Of a DNA stretch of 64,000 nucleotides, positions 54,787-62,938 are shown in pieces. This stretch comes from Streptomyces xanthophaeus (lineage in GTDB: Bacteria; Actinomycetota; Actinomycetes; Streptomycetales; Streptomycetaceae): the NCBI RefSeq assembly GCF_030440515.1, contig NZ_CP076543.1:2728001-2792000 (forward strand), in the 5' to 3' direction. The notes beneath the pieces are model-generated. The model was not told the origin of the DNA and made no database searches. It was given only the letters and a program-made list of their open reading frames with translations. The translations under genes were made by a program, and so were the position numbers. Every line of letters starts with the position of its first letter. The stretch's first letter is position 1.

Positions 54787-54895
54787 CCAAAAGCTCCGGG
54801 GTGTGTGCACCTGATGAAGGTTCAGGCGAACGGGTGACAAGCATTCTGCCGCCTTGCCACTCAAAAGGGGTGTCATTGTCCAGATCAAACGCGGA

Positions 54896-54930
54896 TTGAC
54901 TCGATGACACGCCGTCTGGGCGCCTAGGAT
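54896..54930 (+). promoter_or_regulatory. Possible filP promoter
   Basis: -10-like TAGGAT at 54925-54930 is 51 bp before the filP ATG. TTGACT (54896-54901) lies 23 bp upstream, too far to be a matched -35. Confidence 0.35.
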
Positions 54931-54981
54931 TCCCCTAACACCTCACGTAGCACCTCATCGGTCTCATTCGACAGGAACCCC

Positions 54982-55920
54982 ATGAGCGACACTTCCTCCC
55001 CCTTCGGCTTCGAGCTCGTGCGGCGTGGTTACGACCGTGGTCAGGTGGACGACCGCATTACCAAGCTGGTCTCCGACCGCGACAGCGCCCTTGGACGTAT
55101 CAACTCTCTGGAAAAGCGGATCGAGGAGTTGCACCTCGAAACGCAGAACGCCCAGGCCCAGGTGAACGACGCCGAGCCGTCGTACGCCGGTCTCGGCGCC
55201 CGGGTCGAGAAGATCCTGCGGCTGGCCGAGGAGGAGGCGAAGGACCTGCGCGAGGAGGCCCGTCGCGCGGCCGAGCAGCACCGTGAGCTCGCCGAGTCGG
55301 CCGCCCAGCAGGTGCGCAACGATGCCGAGTCGTTCGCCGCCGACCGCAAGTCGAAGGCGGAGGACGAGGGCGTCCGCATCGTCGAGAAGGCCAAGGGCGA
55401 CGCGTCGACCCTGCGTGCCGAGGCCCAGAAGGACGCGGCCTCCAAGCGCGAGGAGGCCGACGCCCTCTTCGAGGAGACCCGCGCCAAGGCCGCCCAGGCC
55501 GCCGCGGACTTCGAGACCAACCTGGCCAAGCGCCGTGAGCAGTCCGAGCGCGACCTGGCCTCCCGCCAGGCCAAGGCCGAGAAGCGTCTCGCGGAGATCG
55601 AGCACCGCGCCGAGCAGCTGCGCCTGGAGGCCGAGAAGCTGCGTACGGACGCCGAGCGCCGTGCCCGCCAGACCGTGGAGACCGCGCAGCGCCAGGCCGA
55701 GGACATCGTGGCCGACGCCAACGCCAAGGCGGACCGCATCCGCAGCGAGTCCGAGCGCGAGCTGGCGGCGCTCACCAACCGCCGCGACTCGATCAACGCG
55801 CAGCTGACCAACGTCCGCGAGATGCTGGCGACGCTGACCGGTGCGGCCGTCGCGGCGGCCAACCCGATCGTGGACGACGAGCCCGTCACCCGCGGCGTGC
55901 CGGCGCAGCAGAGCCGCTGA
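54982..55920 (+). CDS. filP: FilP, intermediate filament-like coiled-coil protein
   Basis: 312 aa, the expected size. Residues 1-~60 are a DivIVA-like start (SPFGFELVRRGYDRGQVDDRITKLVSDRDSALGRINSLEKR in outline); ~60-270 are continuous coiled coil; the tail is short. FilP assembles into a network below the tip that gives hyphae rigidity and binds DivIVA and Scy. 195 bp downstream of scy; ATG 54982 follows GACAGGAACC. Confidence 0.94.
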   Translation: MSDTSSPFGFELVRRGYDRGQVDDRITKLVSDRDSALGRINSLEKRIEELHLETQNAQAQVNDAEPSYAGLGARVEKILRLAEEEAKDLREEARRAAEQHRELAESAAQQVRNDAESFAADRKSKAEDEGVRIVEKAKGDASTLRAEAQKDAASKREEADALFEETRAKAAQAAADFETNLAKRREQSERDLASRQAKAEKRLAEIEHRAEQLRLEAEKLRTDAERRARQTVETAQRQAEDIVADANAKADRIRSESERELAALTNRRDSINAQLTNVREMLATLTGAAVAAANPIVDDEPVTRGVPAQQSR

Positions 55921-55921
55921 T

Positions 55922-55933
55922 TACCGGCGGGTA
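55922..55933. promoter_or_regulatory. TACC-GGCG-GGTA dyad after filP
   Basis: Identical to the dyad at 29417-29428. It starts 2 bp after the filP stop and 101 bp before the ABC ATPase gene. Confidence 0.35.
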
Positions 55934-55960
55934 GCACGCGGCATCCGCCGTGCGCCCGAT

Positions 55961-56003
55961 CGAGGGCCCTATGTCACCCTTTTGAGGTGGCGTAGGGCCC
56001 TCG
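55961..56003 (+). terminator. filP terminator
   Basis: An 18-bp stem (two G-U pairs in RNA) from CGAGGGCCCTATGTCACC to GGTGGCGTAGGGCCCTCG, loop CTTTTGA. It abuts the ABC promoter. Confidence 0.8.
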
Positions 56004-56010
56004 GGCGTTC

Positions 56011-56022
56011 TAGCGTGGCCGC
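56011..56022 (+). promoter_or_regulatory. Leaderless promoter -10 of the first ABC ATPase gene
   Basis: TAGCGT (56011-56016) followed by six bases and the ATG. Confidence 0.55.
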
Positions 56023-57018
56023 ATGATCGAGCTTGAGGGCCTTACAAAACGATTCGGTACGACGACTGCCGTGGACCACCTCAGCTTCCAGATCCGACCG
56101 GGGGTGGTGACCGGCTTCCTGGGCCCCAACGGCGCGGGCAAGTCCACGACCATGCGCATGATGCTCGACCTCGACAACCCGACCAGCGGTACGGTCCGGG
56201 TCTACGGGAAGCACTACCGCGACCTGGCGGAGCCGCTGAAGCACGTGGGGGCGCTGCTGGACGCGAAGGCCATGCACGGTGGCCGAAGTGCATACAACAA
56301 CCTTCTCTGTCTGGCCGAGTCGAACCGCATCCCGCGACAGCGGGTCGACGAGGTACTCGACCTGGTCGGCCTGACGGCCGTGGCGAAGAAGAAGTCCAAA
56401 GGATTTTCGCTCGGAATGAGCCAACGGCTGGGAATCGCCTCTGCATTGCTGGGCGACCCGGAAATCCTGATGTTCGACGAGCCGGTCAACGGCCTGGATC
56501 CCGAGGGAATTCTCTGGATCCGCAATCTGATGAAGGGCCTGGCGGCGGAAGGAAGGACGATCTTCGTCTCCTCCCATCTGATGAGCGAAATGGCGCTGAC
56601 CGCAGACCATTTGGTGGTGATCGGACAGGGAAAGCTGCTGGCAGACCTGCCGATGGCCGATTTCATCCAGCAGAACTCGCGCAGCTACGTCCGGCTGCGC
56701 ACGCCGCAGCAGGAGCGGCTGAAAGACGTCCTGCACGAGGCCGGGATCAACGCCGTCAGCGTTCCCGCCACCGGCACCCTGGAGATCGACGGCGTGAGTG
56801 CGGAGCAGCTCGGCGAGCTGGCCGCCCAGCACCAGATCGTGCTGCACGAACTCAGCCCGCAACGGGCTTCACTGGAGGAAGCGTTCATGCGCATGACGGC
56901 GGACTCCGTCGAGTACCACGCCCACGCACCGGGCATGGCTGCCGACAACCCGGCCCGGCCGGCCGACGTCCCCGCCTGGGGCGCCGGGTACACCGCGACG
57001 CGCAAGGGTGGTGAGTGA
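56023..57018 (+). CDS. ABC transporter ATPase, first pair
   Basis: 331 aa. Walker A GPNGAGKST (~34-42), signature SLGMSQRLGIASALL, Walker B ILMFDEPVNGLDPEG, H-loop VSSHLMSEM; the C-terminal ~90 residues are the DUF4162-like region of DrrA/YhaQ-type subunits. Works with the permease that follows (overlapping start). Substrate unknown: exporter or regulator of the DrrA type. Confidence 0.9.
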   Translation: MIELEGLTKRFGTTTAVDHLSFQIRPGVVTGFLGPNGAGKSTTMRMMLDLDNPTSGTVRVYGKHYRDLAEPLKHVGALLDAKAMHGGRSAYNNLLCLAESNRIPRQRVDEVLDLVGLTAVAKKKSKGFSLGMSQRLGIASALLGDPEILMFDEPVNGLDPEGILWIRNLMKGLAAEGRTIFVSSHLMSEMALTADHLVVIGQGKLLADLPMADFIQQNSRSYVRLRTPQQERLKDVLHEAGINAVSVPATGTLEIDGVSAEQLGELAAQHQIVLHELSPQRASLEEAFMRMTADSVEYHAHAPGMAADNPARPADVPAWGAGYTATRKGGE

Positions 57019-57797
57019 GCATGGCCTTCACCGCCGTCCTGCAGTCCGAGTGGACCAAGATCCGCACGGTCGCCTCCACCAGCTGGACCCTCGCCCTGGC
57101 CCTGATCGTCACCGCCGGCTTCGGCGCCCTGATCTCCACCGCGGTCGCGGCGGGCTTCAACGACATGAGCGCGCTCGAACGGGCCACCTTCGACCCCACC
57201 CTGGTGAGCTTCGCCGGCATGCAGTTCGGCCAGCTGGCGATGATCGTCTTCGGTGTGCTGGTGGTCAGCACCGAATACAGCACGGGCATGATCCGCACCT
57301 CGCTGGCCGCCGTACCCGCCCGCGGGAACTTCCTGTTCGGCAAGCTGACCGTGGCCACGGCCCTGGCCCTGCTGGTCGGACTGCTGACCAGCTTCGTGTC
57401 GTTCTTCCTCAGCCAGGCGATCCTGGGCGATCACGGCACCGGTCTCGACGCGGAGAACGTCCTGCGCGCGGTGATCGGCGCCAGCGTGTACATGGCGCTC
57501 ATCGCCCTGTTCTCCATGGGTGTCGCCAGCATGCTGCGCAGCTCGGTCGCCTCGATCAGCATCCTGATCCCGTTCTTCCTGATCGTCACGAACCTCCTCA
57601 ACGCCTTCGAGGCGACCCGTGAGTACGGTCAGTACCTGCCCACCGCGGCCGGCTCGAAGATCATGCAGGTCGTGCCGAACGCCATGGGGACCGAAGAGGG
57701 CCCCTACGGTCCGTGGGGCGGGCTCGGCATCATGCTCCTGTGGGTGGCCGCCTCGGTACTCGGGGGCTACCTCGTCCTCAAGAAGAGGGATGCCTGA
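57015..57797 (+). CDS. ABC transporter permease, first pair
   Basis: 260 aa, six membrane segments (ABC-2 type). Starts LQSEWTKIRTVASTSWTLALALIV and includes VFGVLVVSTEYSTGMIRTSLAAVPARG. GTG 57015 has AAGGG six bases upstream and overlaps the ATPase stop (GTGA); ATG 57021 is the alternative. Coupled to the ATPase. Confidence 0.88.
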   Translation: MSMAFTAVLQSEWTKIRTVASTSWTLALALIVTAGFGALISTAVAAGFNDMSALERATFDPTLVSFAGMQFGQLAMIVFGVLVVSTEYSTGMIRTSLAAVPARGNFLFGKLTVATALALLVGLLTSFVSFFLSQAILGDHGTGLDAENVLRAVIGASVYMALIALFSMGVASMLRSSVASISILIPFFLIVTNLLNAFEATREYGQYLPTAAGSKIMQVVPNAMGTEEGPYGPWGGLGIMLLWVAASVLGGYLVLKKRDA

Positions 57798-57950
57798 CGG
57801 CCGGCCCCCTTCTGAAGTACTACGGGTGATGCCCGGGTCGGTCTCAGGGGCAGCTCAGGGATCCGGCCCGGGACGGAACCGCAGGAACCTCGTTATCCTC
57901 TTAACCCTTACGCGGGCGAAAGTCGTCCCGGCCTGGTAAGGGGCAGCAAG

Positions 57951-59081
57951 ATGATCGAGGCAGTCGGCCTGACCAAGCGCTACGGCGCGAAGACCGCCGT
58001 CGACCAGCTGTCCTTCCAGGTCAAGCCGGGGCACGTCACCGGATTCCTGGGGCCCAACGGCTCCGGCAAGTCCACGACCATGCGCATGATCGTGGGCCTG
58101 GACCGGCCCACATCCGGCCACGTCACGATCAACGGCCGGCCCTTCCGGGAGCTGCCGAACGCCCAGCGGCACGTCGGGGCCCTGCTCGACGCCAAGGCCG
58201 TGCACGGCGGCCGCCGGGCCCGCGCCCACCTGCTCTCCATCGCCCAGCTCTCCGGGATCCCGGAGAAGCGGGTGGACGAGGTGCTGGCCGTGGTCGGCCT
58301 CCAGGACGCCGCCCGGCAGCGTACGAAGGGCTTCTCGCTCGGCATGGGCCAGCGGCTCGGCATCGCCACGGCCCTGCTCGGCGACCCGCAGGTGCTCCTG
58401 TTCGACGAGCCGGTCAACGGTCTCGACCCCGAGGGCATCCTCTGGGTCCGCAACCTCATGCGCCGCCTCGCCTCCGAGGGCCGCACCGTCCTGGTCTCCT
58501 CGCACCTGATGAGCGAGATGGCGCTGACCGCCGACCACCTGATCGTGATCGGCCGGGGCCGGCTGCTGGCCGACATGGGCACCCAGGAGTTCATCGCGCA
58601 CAACTCGGCCGGATTCGCTCGGGTGCGCGCGGCCGACACTGATCGTCATGGCCGGGAGACGCTGGGTACGGCCCTCACCAAGGCGGGCGGGCGGGTCCTC
58701 CAGGAGTCCGACGGAGCACTGCGCGTGACCGGGCTGGAGCTGCCGCAGATCTCGGACCTGGCGCACGCGGCCGGTGTCCGCCTGTGGGAGCTGTCACCGC
58801 ACCGGGCCTCGCTGGAGGAGGCGTACATGCGGATGACCCAGTCCGCCGTCGAGTACACCTCCACCGAGGACCCGCGGGCCGAGCTGTGGGAGCCGGAGCC
58901 GCTCTCCCTCCCGGCCTGGGAGGACGAGGCGGAGGCCGCCCCCGAGGTCCCGCAGAACGGTTTCTTCGCTCCGCCGCCGCCCGGGGCGGGCGGGCAGCCC
59001 TTCCTGATGCCCGGCAAGCCCGGCGAGCTCGCGAGCACCACCAGGAACACCACCCCGCACACCTCCGAGGACACCCGATGA
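57951..59081 (+). CDS. ABC transporter ATPase, second pair
   Basis: 376 aa, a close paralogue of the 56023 gene: GPNGSGKST, FSLGMGQRLGIATALLGDP, LLFDEPVNGLDPEGILWVRN. It has a longer, Pro/Gly-rich C-terminal tail (~295-376). ATG 57951 follows AAGGGGCAGC. Its stop overlaps the next ATG (59078-59081). Confidence 0.9.
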   Translation: MIEAVGLTKRYGAKTAVDQLSFQVKPGHVTGFLGPNGSGKSTTMRMIVGLDRPTSGHVTINGRPFRELPNAQRHVGALLDAKAVHGGRRARAHLLSIAQLSGIPEKRVDEVLAVVGLQDAARQRTKGFSLGMGQRLGIATALLGDPQVLLFDEPVNGLDPEGILWVRNLMRRLASEGRTVLVSSHLMSEMALTADHLIVIGRGRLLADMGTQEFIAHNSAGFARVRAADTDRHGRETLGTALTKAGGRVLQESDGALRVTGLELPQISDLAHAAGVRLWELSPHRASLEEAYMRMTQSAVEYTSTEDPRAELWEPEPLSLPAWEDEAEAAPEVPQNGFFAPPPPGAGGQPFLMPGKPGELASTTRNTTPHTSEDTR

Positions 59082-59914
59082 CCCCGACGACCACGACGGC
59101 GGAGCAGTCCGGGAGCTACAGCTCCCCCCTGGCCACGCCGCGGCCGCACCTGGGGCACGCCCTGGCCTCGGAGTGGACCAAACTGGTCTCGCTCCGCTCC
59201 ACCCTGTGGACGCTGGGCTCGCTCGTCCTGATCGTGGTCGGCGTCGGCCTGCTCGTCGTCGCGCAGACCGGGGACGAGGACTTCGCGCAGATCAACTTCA
59301 CCACGCCCGCCCTGATCGGCCTGCTGGTCGGCCAGCTCGCGGTGATCGTCCTCGGCGTGCTGACCATCAGCTCGGAGCACGGCACCGGGCTGGTGCGGAC
59401 CACCTTCACGGCCGCCCCCGACCGGCACCGGGTGCTCACCGCGAAGTACCTCGTCTTCAGCATGACGGCCTTCGTCACCACCACGCTGTCGGTGTTCGTG
59501 GTCGGGGTCTCCGCGGCGGTCGTACGCGGCGGCACCGCGTCCGGACCGCACGCGGCCGGCGAGTGGTTCGGCGCACTGCTCGGCTGCGGCTATGTCACCC
59601 TGCTCGGCGTGCTCGCGCTCGCGATCGGCGCGCTGGTGCGGCACTCGGCCGGAGCGATCGCCGTGATGCTGGGCCTGGTCACGCTGCCGCCGGTGATCGG
59701 GGGCATGCTCAGCATGTGGGAGGCCGTCGAACCCGTCGGGCGGCTCGTCCTGCGGAACAACGTGCCGGTGGCGATGATGCAGCTGTTCGGCCTGCCGGAG
59801 GGCGGCGACCTCGGCCCGTCGCCGAGCAACTTCTCGCACCTGGCGCTGCTCGTACTGGTCACCGGCGCCGCGGTGGCCGGCTCGTACGTGGTCGTCGGCC
59901 GCCGGGACGTCTAG
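59078..59914 (+). CDS. ABC transporter permease, second pair
   Basis: 278 aa with a soluble N-terminus (~35 residues, Thr/Ser-rich) and six membrane segments; ALASEWTKLVSLRSTLWTLGSLVLIVVGVG and VLGVLTISSEHGTGLVRTTFTAAPDRHRV parallel the first permease. ATG overlaps the ATPase stop. Exports an unknown substrate. Confidence 0.88.
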   Translation: MTPTTTTAEQSGSYSSPLATPRPHLGHALASEWTKLVSLRSTLWTLGSLVLIVVGVGLLVVAQTGDEDFAQINFTTPALIGLLVGQLAVIVLGVLTISSEHGTGLVRTTFTAAPDRHRVLTAKYLVFSMTAFVTTTLSVFVVGVSAAVVRGGTASGPHAAGEWFGALLGCGYVTLLGVLALAIGALVRHSAGAIAVMLGLVTLPPVIGGMLSMWEAVEPVGRLVLRNNVPVAMMQLFGLPEGGDLGPSPSNFSHLALLVLVTGAAVAGSYVVVGRRDV

Positions 59915-59922
59915 TACGCGTA

Positions 59923-60249
59923 CTAGTACCTGGGAGCGTTACGGGACCGCTGCACCTTCGAGGTGCGGCGGTCCTTCGCGTTCCAGCAGGCCTTGTGCCA
60001 GTGCCGGCGGTCGTCCACGCCGCCGTACTCGGGCCAGGCCACCAGGTGCGGGGTGCCGGAGGGGATCTCCTGGTCGCAGCCGGGGCAGCGGTAGCGCTTG
60101 CCCGCCGCGCTCGCGCCGGCCACGTGCCGGACCTTCCAGTCCTCGCCCTGGTACTCCTCCGTGCGCTCCAGCCCGTAGCGGTCGAGGCCGGTGCTGGGGC
60201 GTTCGTCCGGGGTCTCGCCGCCCCTGGGGCGGTTGTTGCGCGGTGACAC
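59923..60249 (-). CDS. Small protein with a zinc-binding Cys/His motif
   Basis: 108 aa from GTG 60249; the longer frame to 60402 has no start signal. A basic, disordered N-terminus (PRNNRPRGGETPDERP) precedes YRCPGCDQEI (C55, C58) and HWHKACWNAK (H83 or H85, C88), a CxxC...H-x-C zinc site resembling HNH/treble-clef modules, and a basic tail. Function not known; a nucleic-acid-binding role is plausible. Convergent with the ABC permease. Confidence 0.75.
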   Translation of the reverse strand: MSPRNNRPRGGETPDERPSTGLDRYGLERTEEYQGEDWKVRHVAGASAAGKRYRCPGCDQEIPSGTPHLVAWPEYGGVDDRRHWHKACWNAKDRRTSKVQRSRNAPRY

Positions 60250-60478
60250 GTATACCTCACGGATGGGCGGACGGCAGTGACTTTCTCCCAGACTACGCGC
60301 AGCGAGGCCGGGTACCCGCAGGGTTGCTGAGGAAGGCGGCCGCGCGAAGAGGAATGGCCCGACAATCCCAATAACTTTCGTGTCAGCCCGTGCCTTTGGC
60401 ACGTGTCAGACGTTGTTGCCATAGGAAGAACCGGTCCACCTGGGGGAGGCCGCGTCAGCCGCGAGGAGGCTAAAGGCG

Positions 60479-61510
60479 ATGCGCGTAGGAGCGTTTGTAC
60501 TGGCGGCCCAGTTCCCGGGCCAGGGACAGGGAGAGGCACTGCACCGGGCGGTGCGGACCGCCGAGGTGGCCGAGGAGGCCGGGCTCGACTCGGTCTGGCT
60601 CGCCGAGCACCACTTCGTCCCGTACGGGGTCTGCCCGTCGGCGGTGACCCTGGCGGCCCTGCTGCTGGGGCGGACCCGCCGGCTGCGGGTGGGCACGGCG
60701 GTGAGCGTGCTGCCGAGCACGCACCCGGTGGCGCTCGGGGAGCAGGCGGCCCTGCTGCACATGACCTCGGGCGGCCGGTTCACCCTCGGGGTGGGCCGCG
60801 GCGGGCCGTGGGTCGACCTGGAGGTGTTCGGGGGCGGCCTGGACAGTTACGAGAACGGTTTCCCGGAGGCCCTGGACCTGTTGCGGCGCTGGCTGACCCG
60901 GGCGCGGGTGGGCGCCGCCGGCGAGCGGTACGCGTTCCGCGAGGTGGACGTCGTACCACGGCCCTCCGAGGCCCTGGACGGGGACGCGGCGGGGCCCGAG
61001 GTCATCGTGGCCTGCACCTCACCGGCGTCGGTACGGATGGCCGCGGAGCGGGGGCTGCCGATGCTCCTCGGAATGCACTGCGGGGACGAGAGCAAGGCCG
61101 AAATGGTCGCGCTGTGGCGCAGCACGGCGCTGGCGGCGGGCCACTCGCGCGAGCACGTGGCCGCCGCGGGACACGTCTCCGCCGGGGTGTGCCAGATCGC
61201 GGACCGTACGGCGGACGCACGCGAGACCCTGCTGAAGGCGATGCCGGGCTGGCTCAAGCAGGGCCTCGACGCGCATGTGACGGTGGACGGCCGGGTGCGT
61301 GGGATGCGGGATCCGGTCGCCTACACGGAACTGTTGTGCGACCTGCACCCGGTGGGTACCCCGGAGGTGGCGGCGGACCGGCTGGCGGCCACGTCGGCAC
61401 GGACGGGCATCACGCGCTTCGCCCTCCTGACGGAGGGCTCGGGCGATCTCGCCGCGACGGAGGAGAACGTACGCCGGCTCGGCGCCGAAGTCCTTCCCCG
61501 CCTCGGCTGA
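60479..61510 (+). CDS. LLM-class flavin-dependent oxidoreductase
   Basis: 343 aa, luciferase-like monooxygenase fold binding FMN or F420. Motifs: MRVGAFVLAAQFPG, AEEAGLDSVWLAEHHF, LRVGTAVSVLPSTHPVALGEQAALL, FTLGVGRGGPWVDLEVFG, VGTPEVAADRLAA. ATG 60479 follows GAGGAGG with a ten-base gap. Substrate unknown. Single gene followed by a hairpin. Confidence 0.87.
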   Translation: MRVGAFVLAAQFPGQGQGEALHRAVRTAEVAEEAGLDSVWLAEHHFVPYGVCPSAVTLAALLLGRTRRLRVGTAVSVLPSTHPVALGEQAALLHMTSGGRFTLGVGRGGPWVDLEVFGGGLDSYENGFPEALDLLRRWLTRARVGAAGERYAFREVDVVPRPSEALDGDAAGPEVIVACTSPASVRMAAERGLPMLLGMHCGDESKAEMVALWRSTALAAGHSREHVAAAGHVSAGVCQIADRTADARETLLKAMPGWLKQGLDAHVTVDGRVRGMRDPVAYTELLCDLHPVGTPEVAADRLAATSARTGITRFALLTEGSGDLAATEENVRRLGAEVLPRLG

Positions 61511-61539
61511 GAGGGCCCGCCGGCCCCACCTGGGCCGTT

Positions 61540-61576
61540 TCTTTCGGATCACGCCCGGGCGGCATGATCCGAAAGA
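61540..61576. terminator. Bidirectional terminator
   Basis: TCTTTCGGATCA pairs with TGATCCGAAAGA, loop CGCCCGGGCGGCA, between convergent stops at 61510 and 61602. Confidence 0.75.
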
Positions 61577-61601
61577 GGCGGCCAGGACACGGCCGTCAGG
61601 C

Positions 61602-61994
61602 CTAGCAGTCGCGCAGCTCCGGCGACTGGTTGAGCAGCTGGCCGCGGATCGAAGTGAACTTGGCCAGACGGTCGTCCACCGAGGGATCCAGCGGGAACAC
61701 CGCCACCCGGTGACAGTTCTGGAATGCCAGGCGCACTCCGAAGTGCCGCTGCAGCGCACCGCGTATCGCGTCACTCGCGAGGGCGCGCAGCAGCTGCCCC
61801 CGCGCCTGCTCGTCCGGCGGCGGCGTCTGGTTGTCGGCGAACTCTCCGCCGTCCACCTTCAGCTGAGCCACCAGCGAGCTGATCATCTCCCAGGCGAAGG
61901 GCAGGGAGGTCCGGACGCAGTCGACGAAAGCGGCTTCGTCGACCTCGCCTCGCTCGGCCTGTTCGAGTAGGGCCGGTGAGACGTCGAGCGACAT
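61602..61994 (-). CDS. Conserved hypothetical protein near nucS
   Basis: 130 aa from ATG 61994 (GAGAGGAGAACC upstream). Helical, soluble (MSLDVSPALLEQAERGEVDEAAFVDCVRTSLPFAWEMIS in outline), with PPPDEQARGQLLRALASDAIRGALQRHFG and a C-terminal FQNCHRVAVFPLDPSVDDRLAKF. Not assigned to a named family. Divergent from nucS, 220 bp between. Confidence 0.78.
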   Translation of the reverse strand: MSLDVSPALLEQAERGEVDEAAFVDCVRTSLPFAWEMISSLVAQLKVDGGEFADNQTPPPDEQARGQLLRALASDAIRGALQRHFGVRLAFQNCHRVAVFPLDPSVDDRLAKFTSIRGQLLNQSPELRDC

Positions 61995-62200
61995 GGGTTC
62001 TCCTCTCGCGACCCCGGCTGTTTGGGTTGCCGGAGTCTTACGGGCAGGGAAGGAGGTCGCGACGCAGAGTGCACGCTCGACAACCTCCCGCTCACCACGG
62101 TAGGCGTCCCATCGGTGACGCACCAGGAGAATGCGCATACAACGCGCCATCGGCGAACGGGGCTTTCAGGGGCGAATCGCGTGAAGGCCTTCTCGTCGAG

Positions 62201-62214
62201 TAGCGTTGCCGACC
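62201..62214 (+). promoter_or_regulatory. Leaderless promoter -10 of nucS
   Basis: TAGCGT (62201-62206) ends eight bases before the nucS ATG. Confidence 0.55.
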
Positions 62215-62886
62215 ATGCGTCTCGTCATTGCCCGCTGCTCCGTCGACTACGCGGGCCGGCTCACCGCCCATCTGCCCTCGGCACCCCGTCTGATCCTCGT
62301 GAAGGCCGACGGCAGTGTCTCGATCCACGCGGACGACCGAGCGTACAAACCGCTCAACTGGATGTCGCCGCCGTGCACCCTCAAGGAGGGGAGCGGCGAT
62401 GAGGCCAACATCTGGACGGTCATCAACAAGGCGGGCGAGAAGCTCATCATCACCATGGAGGAAGTCCTCCACGACTCCTCCCACGAGCTGGGCACCGACC
62501 CGGGGCTCATCAAGGACGGCGTCGAGGCACATCTCCAGGAACTCCTCGCGGACCGCATCGAAACGCTGGGCGAGGGCTACACGCTGATCCGGCGCGAGTA
62601 CATGACGGCGATCGGCCCGGTGGACATCCTGTGCCGGGACGCCTCGGGCGCGACGGTGGCCGTGGAGATCAAGCGCCGCGGCGAGATCGACGGTGTCGAG
62701 CAGCTGACCCGCTACCTCGAACTCCTCAACCGCGACCCGCACCTGGCCCCGGTCCGGGGCATCTTCGCGGCCCAGGAGATCAAGCCGCAGGCGAAGGTCC
62801 TGGCGACGGACCGCGGCATGGACTGCGTGGTCCTGGACTACAACGCGCTGCGCGGCATCGAGGACGACAAGCTCCGCCTGTTCTGA
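62215..62886 (+). CDS. nucS: NucS/EndoMS mismatch endonuclease
   Basis: 223 aa. N-terminal DNA-binding domain (1-~105), then a RecB-type nuclease domain with D137 (GPVDILCRD), E151-x-K153 ([10 protein letters not shown]) and Q163 (VEQLTRY). It cuts both strands at mismatches and provides mismatch repair in actinobacteria lacking MutSL. The C-terminal ...DDKLRLF end resembles the sliding-clamp-binding tail. ATG 62215, likely leaderless. Confidence 0.95.
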   Translation: MRLVIARCSVDYAGRLTAHLPSAPRLILVKADGSVSIHADDRAYKPLNWMSPPCTLKEGSGDEANIWTVINKAGEKLIITMEEVLHDSSHELGTDPGLIKDGVEAHLQELLADRIETLGEGYTLIRREYMTAIGPVDILCRDASGATVAVEIKRRGEIDGVEQLTRYLELLNRDPHLAPVRGIFAAQEIKPQAKVLATDRGMDCVVLDYNALRGIEDDKLRLF

Positions 62887-62901
62887 CCCGCTGCTGTACG
62901 C

Positions 62902-62935
62902 ACGACGGCTCCGTCCCGAGGGACGGAGCCGTCGT
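62902..62935. terminator. nucS terminator shared with the convergent gene
   Basis: ACGACGGCTCCGTCCC pairs with GGGACGGAGCCGTCGT, 16 bp, almost no loop; 15 bp after the nucS stop and 3 bp from the minus-strand stop at 62939. Confidence 0.88.
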
Positions 62936-62938
62936 CGT

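Noticed and set aside
56023..59914. The two ABC pairs as a recent tandem duplication
   Set aside because: ATPase sequences agree in motifs but differ widely elsewhere, and the permeases differ in length and N-terminus; an old duplication only.
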